Assembly (NCBI GenBank): GCA_002774705.1
Contig: PFCN01000017.1
Span: 31,968 to 41,316, forward strand
DNA length: 9,349 nt
Origin: Candidatus Niyogibacteria bacterium CG10_big_fil_rev_8_21_14_0_10_42_19
GTDB lineage: Bacteria; Patescibacteriota; Minisyncoccia; 1-14-0-10-42-19
Direction: 5' to 3'
The notes under the pieces are model-generated. The model saw only the letters and a list, made by a program, of their open reading frames with translations. It ran no database searches and was not told the origin of the DNA. Of the stretch, positions 4,857-9,349 are shown one piece after another. Position 1 is the first letter of the stretch. Every line of letters starts with the position of its first letter. Made by a program: the position numbers and the translations under genes.

Positions 4857-7058
4857 TTATCTCGCTATTTCTGATGCCTCTTCCAATTTTAAAGATAGAA
4901 GTTTTGACGTTCCGTCACCCGACATCGTAATTCCGTATAAAACTCCTGCTCGCTTCATTGATTCGCGATTATGAGTTATCAAAACAAGTTGGGTCCCCTC
5001 CGACAGGTCTTCAAGCATTTTACCGTAACGGTGTGAATTCGCCTCATCAAGCGCCGCGTCAATTTCATCAAGAACAAGGAATGGAGGCGGGTTTACACTT
5101 GAAAGCGCGAATAGCAAAGCTATTGACGTCAAAGCGCGCTCACCCCCGGAAAGCATTTCAAGAGACTGGATTTTTTTTCTCAACAAATTAACCTTGACCT
5201 CAATCCCCTCCTCATTATTATCTTCCGAATGAATATCATCAACCTCCGGGTCGTCTTTCTTTTTTGCGCCTTTTTTATTTTTCAAAAGACGAAGTTCGGC
5301 TTTCCCCCCGCTGAACATGTCTCCAAAAAAATTATTGAATTCCTTATTGATCTTATCTATACCTTCTTCAAATTCCGTTTCTATTTTTTCCAGAAGCTCT
5401 TTTGAAAGGTTGTTTAATTCCACCGAGGCCTTCTCAAGGTCTCCCATCTCGCTCTCAAAAAATTTATCCCTCTCCTCGACTTCGTTATATTCCTTCAAAA
5501 TACCGGAGTCCATTCCTCCCGATTCTTCCAGTCTAAACTTAAGGCGATCTATATCCTTTCTTAATTTTTCGCGCTCATCTTCCGAAATCGGCGCCTCTTT
5601 TTGTCGGTCGCCCGACATATCAACATTGTATCTTTCCGCCTCCTGTTTTTCGCGCAAAAAATCCTCCCTTCTCAAGTTGATCCTTTCGGCCTCAAAATCT
5701 ATCGATCTCAACTGGTCTTTGAGCGCGTTTTCTTCGGAAGACAACTCATAAAGAGCGCGATCCATCTCGCGAAGATGGCGCTCCCTTTCATACAAATTAC
5801 CTCCAAGCTCTTTTTCGCGTTTTACCAATTCTCCCTCCTTTTCTTTAATCCTGCTTATCGTTTCGGTAACTTTATTTTTTTCACGAGTCAACTCTTCTAC
5901 CCTCAAAGAAGAAGATTCTTTTGAAGGCAGGTTATCAAGACGATTCAAAAAAGAAGAAACCGAACCCAAAGCATCGCGTAAAAATTCGTGGATCTGGTCG
6001 AGCACGCTCTCCTCCAGGGCCGCGGAAATATTCTCCTCAACCTCGATAAGAAGCGTCTCTATCTCGGAGCGCGCGACAACATCCTCCCCCTCCTCATCTT
6101 GCCCGCGCGACTCCTCAACTTCGATCATCCCCTCAAGACGCCCCAGATCGCGATCCAGGCGCGTCTTGTTGCCGCGTATATCCGAAATTTCTTTTTTTAT
6201 CTTCTCAAGCTCATCTGCCACCGAACCGTCCTCCGTTTTATCTTGCGTGATGGGTCTCGAAGAGAATTCATCTTTACGCGCGTAAAGTTCTTTTAATTTT
6301 TGTTCGGGGGTATTTTTTTTTCCTTTTAATTCTTCCGTTTTTTTCTCCAAAAATACTTCCTCCGAAAATAAATACGTCCTGTATTTTTCTTTAAGGTCTT
6401 TCCGGTATTCGGCGGACTTTTTTATCTTTTCAACCTGCGTTTTTAAAAATTTTAAATGCGGCTGGATCTCTTTTCTCAACGCTCTAACCTGCTTCATGTT
6501 TTCTTCGCATTTTAGAAGTTTTCTTTCGGCCTCCAAAAGTTTTATGTGATATGCTTTAAGTCCCAAAGCATCCTCAATCATCTCTTTACGCTCTTTATGC
6601 GAAACATGAAGAATGCGGTCTGCCTCGCCTTGGCCGATAATATTGTGCTGTGAGAGCCCAATGCCGATATTCGCGAGAAGCTCGACGATGTCTTTAAGGC
6701 GGGTCTTTGAGCCATTCAGGAGATATTCGTTCACCCCATCGCGATAAACCCTTCGCCCGACCCCCACCTCGTCAAACCCAAGCGGAAAATCTTTTTTTGA
6801 ATTATCAAAAAAAAGCGTAACAGACGCTTTTGACATGCGCGGAAGGGTAGTTGATCCGTTAAAGATAAGATCCTCGCCCAATTTCGCGCGTAAAGATTTC
6901 ATGGACTGCTCGCCCAAAACCCAGCGCATTCCTTCAGCGCAGTTTGATTTACCCGAACCGTTCGGGCCGACAATCGCGGTTATTTTTGTTTTGAATTCAA
7001 GAGAAGTCGGTTTTGCGAAAGATTTAAAACCGGCAAGCTCCAATCTTTTAAGACGCAT
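4857..7058 (-). CDS. smc: Hingeless SMC-family ATPase (chromosome segregation)
   Basis: SMC proteins are ATP-driven chromosome organisers. I start at MRLKRLELAGFKSFA (7058; 733 residues), the usual SMC N-terminus; a Met at 7148 would add a 30-residue basic extension lying wholly within rnc. Seen in order: Walker A GPNGSGKS (31-38), Q-loop Gln in GEQS (51), coiled-coil arm from about 150, arm two from about 385, signature LSGGERA (636-642), Walker B FLVLDE (660-665) and the H-loop His (696). Ordinary SMCs have about 1150-1190 residues and a 120-residue hinge; here the centre (about 325-380) shows only a short helical, non-hinge segment. A charged insert (about 593-618) sits before the signature. 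The start overlaps the rnc end by 11 bp. No scpA or scpB is in the window. A Rad50-like role cannot be excluded, but the head sequence is SMC. Confidence 0.9.
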   Translation of the reverse strand: MRLKRLELAGFKSFAKPTSLEFKTKITAIVGPNGSGKSNCAEGMRWVLGEQSMKSLRAKLGEDLIFNGSTTLPRMSKASVTLFFDNSKKDFPLGFDEVGVGRRVYRDGVNEYLLNGSKTRLKDIVELLANIGIGLSQHNIIGQGEADRILHVSHKERKEMIEDALGLKAYHIKLLEAERKLLKCEENMKQVRALRKEIQPHLKFLKTQVEKIKKSAEYRKDLKEKYRTYLFSEEVFLEKKTEELKGKKNTPEQKLKELYARKDEFSSRPITQDKTEDGSVADELEKIKKEISDIRGNKTRLDRDLGRLEGMIEVEESRGQDEEGEDVVARSEIETLLIEVEENISAALEESVLDQIHEFLRDALGSVSSFLNRLDNLPSKESSSLRVEELTREKNKVTETISRIKEKEGELVKREKELGGNLYERERHLREMDRALYELSSEENALKDQLRSIDFEAERINLRREDFLREKQEAERYNVDMSGDRQKEAPISEDEREKLRKDIDRLKFRLEESGGMDSGILKEYNEVEERDKFFESEMGDLEKASVELNNLSKELLEKIETEFEEGIDKINKEFNNFFGDMFSGGKAELRLLKNKKGAKKKDDPEVDDIHSEDNNEEGIEVKVNLLRKKIQSLEMLSGGERALTSIALLFALSSVNPPPFLVLDEIDAALDEANSHRYGKMLEDLSEGTQLVLITHNRESMKRAGVLYGITMSGDGTSKLLSLKLEEASEIAR

Positions 7059-7758
7059 GATTGTTGTATTCCCACCCCTTAATTTCGAGAGCTTTCTTCG
7101 CGGCTTCTTCTTGGGCGGCTTGCTTTGAGGGTCCGTCCCCTTTAGCAATCATCTCATCGGCAAGATACACGCCAACGCTAAAATGCTTGTCATGATCGGG
7201 CCCCTGCTCTTTTAATACTTCATAATGAGGGGTAACGCTCGCGTATTCCTGGGCTTTTTCCTGAAAAAGAGATTTGGGATCCTTATAAAGATGATTTGAT
7301 ATTATATCCGGTAACCTCAACAATAAATATTTTTCAAGAAAAATTTTAGAAGTTTTTATCCCTTGGTCAAGATACATGGCGCCAGTAATGGCCTCAAACG
7401 TATTCGCCAGAATATATTGGCGCGCGCGCCCCGTATCTTTGGATTCTCCCCGCGAGAGTTTTATATATTCGTTGAACCCTATTTTTTTTGATATCTCAAA
7501 AAGCATGTTCGCGTTTACCAATGCCGCCCTAAGGCTCGTTAATTCGCCCTCCGGTTTATCGGGAAATTGTTTAAACAGCACTTCGGTTATGATCAACTCA
7601 ATAACCGCGTCTCCTAAAAACTCAAGACGCTCATTGTGCGGATGAGGCCACGAAGGATTCTCGTTTAAATAAGAACGATGAGTCAGAGCTTCTTTCAAAA
7701 GATCTTTATTTTTGAACGTTACTCCTATTTTTTTTTCCAGTTGAGAATTATCTTTCAT
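7048..7758 (-). CDS. rnc: Ribonuclease III
   Basis: RNase III cleaves double-stranded RNA, including the rRNA precursor. The protein has 236 residues, near the usual 225-240. The catalytic domain carries the signature HNERLEFLGDAVIEL (41-55), with E43, E46 and D50 matching E. coli E38, E41 and D45, and the second site ANTFEAITGAMYLDQG (118-133), with E122 matching the essential E117. N119 stands where E. coli has D114. Residues 160-228 form the double-stranded RNA-binding domain (PKSLFQEKAQEY to GPSKQAAQEEAAKKAL). The last 11 bp overlap smc. It follows the nusB-Nudix gene after a 102-nt repeat-bearing spacer with no clear Shine-Dalgarno, so it is probably part of the rpmF operon. Confidence 0.96.
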   Translation of the reverse strand: MKDNSQLEKKIGVTFKNKDLLKEALTHRSYLNENPSWPHPHNERLEFLGDAVIELIITEVLFKQFPDKPEGELTSLRAALVNANMLFEISKKIGFNEYIKLSRGESKDTGRARQYILANTFEAITGAMYLDQGIKTSKIFLEKYLLLRLPDIISNHLYKDPKSLFQEKAQEYASVTPHYEVLKEQGPDHDKHFSVGVYLADEMIAKGDGPSKQAAQEEAAKKALEIKGWEYNNHAS

Positions 7759-7860
7759 GCGAAATAATTATTCCGCTAGAGGCGGGTCCGCCTTTTGCGG
7801 ACAATTAGCAATCTTCGATTTCCTCGTTACCCGCGAAAATTAAAAATTGGCAATTGAAAA
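7759..7860. repeat. Spacer with hairpin and low-complexity repeat words
   Basis: GTCCGC (7786-7791) and GCGGAC (7797-7802) form a 6-bp stem around CTTTT next to a G/C-rich CCGCTAGAGGCGG block, and the right part holds AATTAGCAAT and AAAATTGGCAATTGAAAA words. I see no gene. From memory such mosaic words are common between genes of Parcubacteria-like genomes, but I cannot verify that here. The hairpin could modulate expression of rnc within the operon. Confidence 0.5.
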
Positions 7861-8757
7861 TTATTTTGTTAATAAATCTACTGCTTTATCCAGGATCGGC
7901 CTTATGTCCGGATAGGTTTTTATTTCTTTAAATTCTTCCGGACCAAACCAGCGAACATCATCAAGCCCTCCCGATGTTCCGAGCGTAAGTTTTTCTTCCG
8001 GCGTCTCTACCAAAAAATACACGACTCTCCTTCTTACCGGACCTTTTTCCGGGTCTAAAGCGATATATTCGTTGACTCCGATCTCCTCACTAAGTAAAAG
8101 TTCTTTTATCCCGAGCTCTTCTTTGAGCTCGCGCATGGTGCCTTCTTTAACATCTTCTTCTCCTTCAAGATGTCCTTTTGAAAGCGTCCAGTAACCGAAT
8201 ACGTCATGCACCATCGCAAAATAAATTTTGTCTCCGTCCTTGCGATAAACCACCCCACCACCCAAACTTTCAACAGGTAATTTTAATATATCGGCTTTGC
8301 TTTTCTTGTCCTTGGGACTTACTTCTTCTTTTCCCGGCTCGCCCAGTTCCCGATAAACGGTTCCCAAAACTCCGTTAACAAAACGTCCGGAAGAGTCTCC
8401 TCCAAATGTTTTTGCAAGTTCAATGGCCTCATTTATAGCTACCTTGGGCGGGACCTCTCCCCTGTTCCCAAAAAGAAGCTCATAGAGTCCTATGCGGAGA
8501 ACATTTCTGTCTACTTGGGCTATCTGGTTGATAGGCCATTCGGGCGCCGCCTTCTCTATAACCGCGTCTATCTTTTTTCTTTTTTTAATGATCCCCACTA
8601 CGAGAGTCCTTACAAAACCATCATCACCCAGACCTGCGGCAAATTCCTCGATATTACGACTGACTATCTCATCAATCTTCGAATCATCACATCCGTTAAA
8701 ATCCCACTCAAAGAGAGATTGCATTACGATGGAACGTGCTAAATGTCTATTTGCCAT
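7861..8757 (-). CDS. nusB: NusB fused to a Nudix hydrolase domain
   Basis: I start at MANRHLARSIVMQSLFEWDF (8757; 298 residues); an upstream Met at 8877 would add 40 residues that lie over rpmF. Residues 1-140 are NusB: the QSLFEWDF opening, PINQIAQVDRNVLRIGLYEL and PPKVAINEAIELAKTFGGDSS with SGRFVNGVLG. NusB binds boxA RNA with S10 for antitermination. A charged linker (141-160) leads to a Nudix domain (164-298) with an intact Nudix box at 195-217 (G, then E, then RELKEELG), preceded by YWTLSKGH and followed by VRW. This most resembles diadenosine tetraphosphate hydrolases, but substrate is not settled. One unbroken frame runs through the linker, so the fusion is not a reading error within this sequence. 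It lies 52 nt after rpmF and upstream of rnc. Confidence 0.92.
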   Translation of the reverse strand: MANRHLARSIVMQSLFEWDFNGCDDSKIDEIVSRNIEEFAAGLGDDGFVRTLVVGIIKKRKKIDAVIEKAAPEWPINQIAQVDRNVLRIGLYELLFGNRGEVPPKVAINEAIELAKTFGGDSSGRFVNGVLGTVYRELGEPGKEEVSPKDKKSKADILKLPVESLGGGVVYRKDGDKIYFAMVHDVFGYWTLSKGHLEGEEDVKEGTMRELKEELGIKELLLSEEIGVNEYIALDPEKGPVRRRVVYFLVETPEEKLTLGTSGGLDDVRWFGPEEFKEIKTYPDIRPILDKAVDLLTK

Positions 8758-8778
8758 TTTTTTAAAGACGATTAACGC

Positions 8779-8793
8779 GATACCGCGGGTATC
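8779..8793 (-). promoter_or_regulatory. Small palindrome between rpmF and nusB-Nudix
   Basis: GATACC and GGTATC pair around a 3-nt loop in the 52-nt gap after rpmF. It is too short and lacks a T-run for a terminator; it could cap or tune the transcript between the two genes. Weak. Confidence 0.3.
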
Positions 8794-8809
8794 ACTCGAA
8801 CTACGGAAA

Positions 8810-9091
8810 TTATTTCTTGGAAAGGCCCTCCGCGGTAAGCTCTTTGGGGCCGGATGCTTCTTCTTCTTTCTTTTCAAGCTCCTTTTCTTTCTTCTTGCGC
8901 TCTTTCTTGGTGAGCTTGGCTAAAACATCAATCACTTCTTTACCACGGTAAGTACCGCAATTTTCGCATACCCTATGCGGAAGTTTTGCTTCTCCGCATT
9001 TTGAACACTTCGAAAGTTGCTGCGCATCAAGCGCATGGTGAGACCGCCTATTTCTCGTATGAGAGCTTGTGTGACGCATCCTGATCGACAT
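8810..9091 (-). CDS. rpmF: 50S ribosomal protein L32 with charged tail
   Basis: Starting at MSIRMRHTSSHTRNRRSHHA (9091), the protein has 93 residues. The basic N-terminus and the zinc ribbon CSKC (29-32) and CENC (42-45) identify bL32 of the 50S subunit. An upstream Met at 9127 is ruled out because it would translate the promoter; the Met at 9079 is possible but shortens the basic head. Beyond about residue 60 comes a Lys/Glu-rich tail (61-93), where usual bL32 ends near 57-65. It is the first gene of the minus-strand operon with the nusB-Nudix gene, rnc and smc. The -10 lies 7 nt before the ATG and there is no Shine-Dalgarno, so the mRNA is probably leaderless. Confidence 0.95.
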   Translation of the reverse strand: MSIRMRHTSSHTRNRRSHHALDAQQLSKCSKCGEAKLPHRVCENCGTYRGKEVIDVLAKLTKKERKKKEKELEKKEEEASGPKELTAEGLSKK

Positions 9092-9098
9092 TGTTACT

Positions 9099-9127
9099 AT
9101 CATAATTAAATATACGAGTCGTGTCAA
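9099..9127 (-). promoter_or_regulatory. Sigma70-like promoter of rpmF operon, predicted leaderless
   Basis: On the minus strand a perfect TTGACA (9127-9122), a 17-nt spacer and TATGAT (9104-9099), then 7 nt to the rpmF ATG. The start site should fall on or next to the ATG. Confidence 0.8.
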
Positions 9128-9263
9128 TATTAATAACCCGAATATAACTTAGTCCCAAATGACCCAAATGATTGTACGAGTATTAGGTTTTAGACATTGA
9201 CTAGGCTTTAATAATTAGGCTTTAGGCGTTAGCTATATACCAAATACTAGATGCCGGATACTC
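9128..9263. repeat. Intergenic patchwork of short repeats
   Basis: No gene is seen. CCCAAATGA is repeated in tandem (9154-9162, 9163-9171). TAGGCTTTA occurs twice (9203-9211 and 9217-9225), with related TAGGTTTTA at 9184. The mixture looks like degenerate remnants of several short repeat families. Confidence 0.55.
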
Positions 9264-9303
9264 TGTTCAACACCTGTTCAACACCGAGTGTTGAACAACA
9301 GGT
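9264..9303. repeat. Tandem 11-mer plus 10-bp palindrome
   Basis: TGTTCAACACC is present twice in tandem (9264-9274, 9275-9285). The second copy forms a perfect 10-bp stem TGTTCAACAC/GTGTTGAACA (9275-9284 with 9288-9297) around CGA; an alternative fold pairs ACCTGT (9272-9277) with ACAGGT (9298-9303) outside a shorter inner stem. It could be a protein-binding operator or a mobile palindromic repeat. Confidence 0.6.
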
Positions 9304-9320
9304 CGCGTCAACCAAAATAG

Positions 9321-9346
9321 AAAAAACGGCCGGTGCCGTTTTTTTT
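9321..9346. terminator. Bidirectional intrinsic terminator at right edge
   Basis: AAAAAACGGC (9321-9330) pairs with GCCGTTTTTT (9335-9344) around CGGT, then more T. No plus-strand gene precedes it, so it probably ends a minus-strand gene that lies beyond the right edge and insulates the rpmF operon. Confidence 0.85.
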
Positions 9347-9349
9347 AAT

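Noticed and set aside
4857..7058. Suspicion that smc is truncated by a frameshift.
   Set aside because: One frame runs from the Walker A head to the signature and Walker B head without a break, so the short length reflects a missing hinge and short arms rather than a broken gene.
7059..7148. Basic 30-residue N-terminal extension of SMC.
   Set aside because: It lies wholly within rnc, and the SMC family starts at the Met at 7058.
8758..8877. Basic 40-residue N-terminal extension of the NusB-Nudix protein.
   Set aside because: It overlaps the rpmF 3' end and spacer, while MANRHLARSIVMQ is a typical NusB start.
1..9349. UGA recoding as in some Patescibacteria.
   Set aside because: TGA ends trmD and rlpA at sensible family lengths, and no frame needs UGA as a sense codon.

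Overview
The window looks like a chromosomal segment of a Candidate Phyla Radiation bacterium (Patescibacteria, probably Parcubacteria-like). This rests on four things: a very short SMC that lacks a hinge, compact housekeeping proteins with lineage-style tails and fusions, almost no Shine-Dalgarno sequences, and intergenic patches of short A/T-rich repeats. UGA ends trmD and rlpA at the expected family length, so the standard bacterial code applies. No tRNA, rRNA, CRISPR array, transposase or phage gene was found.

Layout, left to right. (1) 1-850 minus: a secreted or membrane-anchored GH-A-type glycoside hydrolase, cut by the left edge. (2) 852-1781 minus: an EamA/DMT-type membrane transporter. 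(3) 1794-2504 minus: trmD, with two repeat-derived insertions. These three genes form a tight minus-strand operon. (4) 2517-2710: a repeat-rich spacer with a strong hairpin and a 16-codon ORF that has a good Shine-Dalgarno. (5) 2711-3043 minus: khpA (KH RNA-binding protein), preceded by a 22-codon upstream ORF. (6) 3248-3751 plus: rpsP (ribosomal protein S16), divergent from khpA. (7) 3752-4099: a spacer with three hairpins, then a consensus-like promoter. (8) 4100-4810 plus: a LysM/RlpA-like cell-wall protein with a classical ribosome binding site. (9) 4857-9091 minus: the operon rpmF > nusB-Nudix fusion > rnc > smc, ending in a bidirectional terminator shared with rlpA. (10) 9128-9349: repeat patchwork and a terminator, probably for a gene beyond the right edge.

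How the parts fit: most genes serve translation and RNA metabolism (S16, L32, KhpA, TrmD, NusB, RNase III), plus chromosome organisation (SMC) and the cell envelope (RlpA-like protein, transporter, hydrolase).

The most interesting signal is in initiation. The best sigma70-like promoters for rpsP, rpmF and the khpA leader ORF all put the -10 hexamer 6-7 nt before an ATG, which predicts leaderless mRNAs. trmD has a similar but weaker arrangement. Only rlpA shows a conventional 5' UTR with a strong Shine-Dalgarno. Other points of interest are the NusB-Nudix fusion, the hingeless SMC, active-site substitutions in RNase III and possibly TrmD, and a 7-nt tandem repeat inside trmD.
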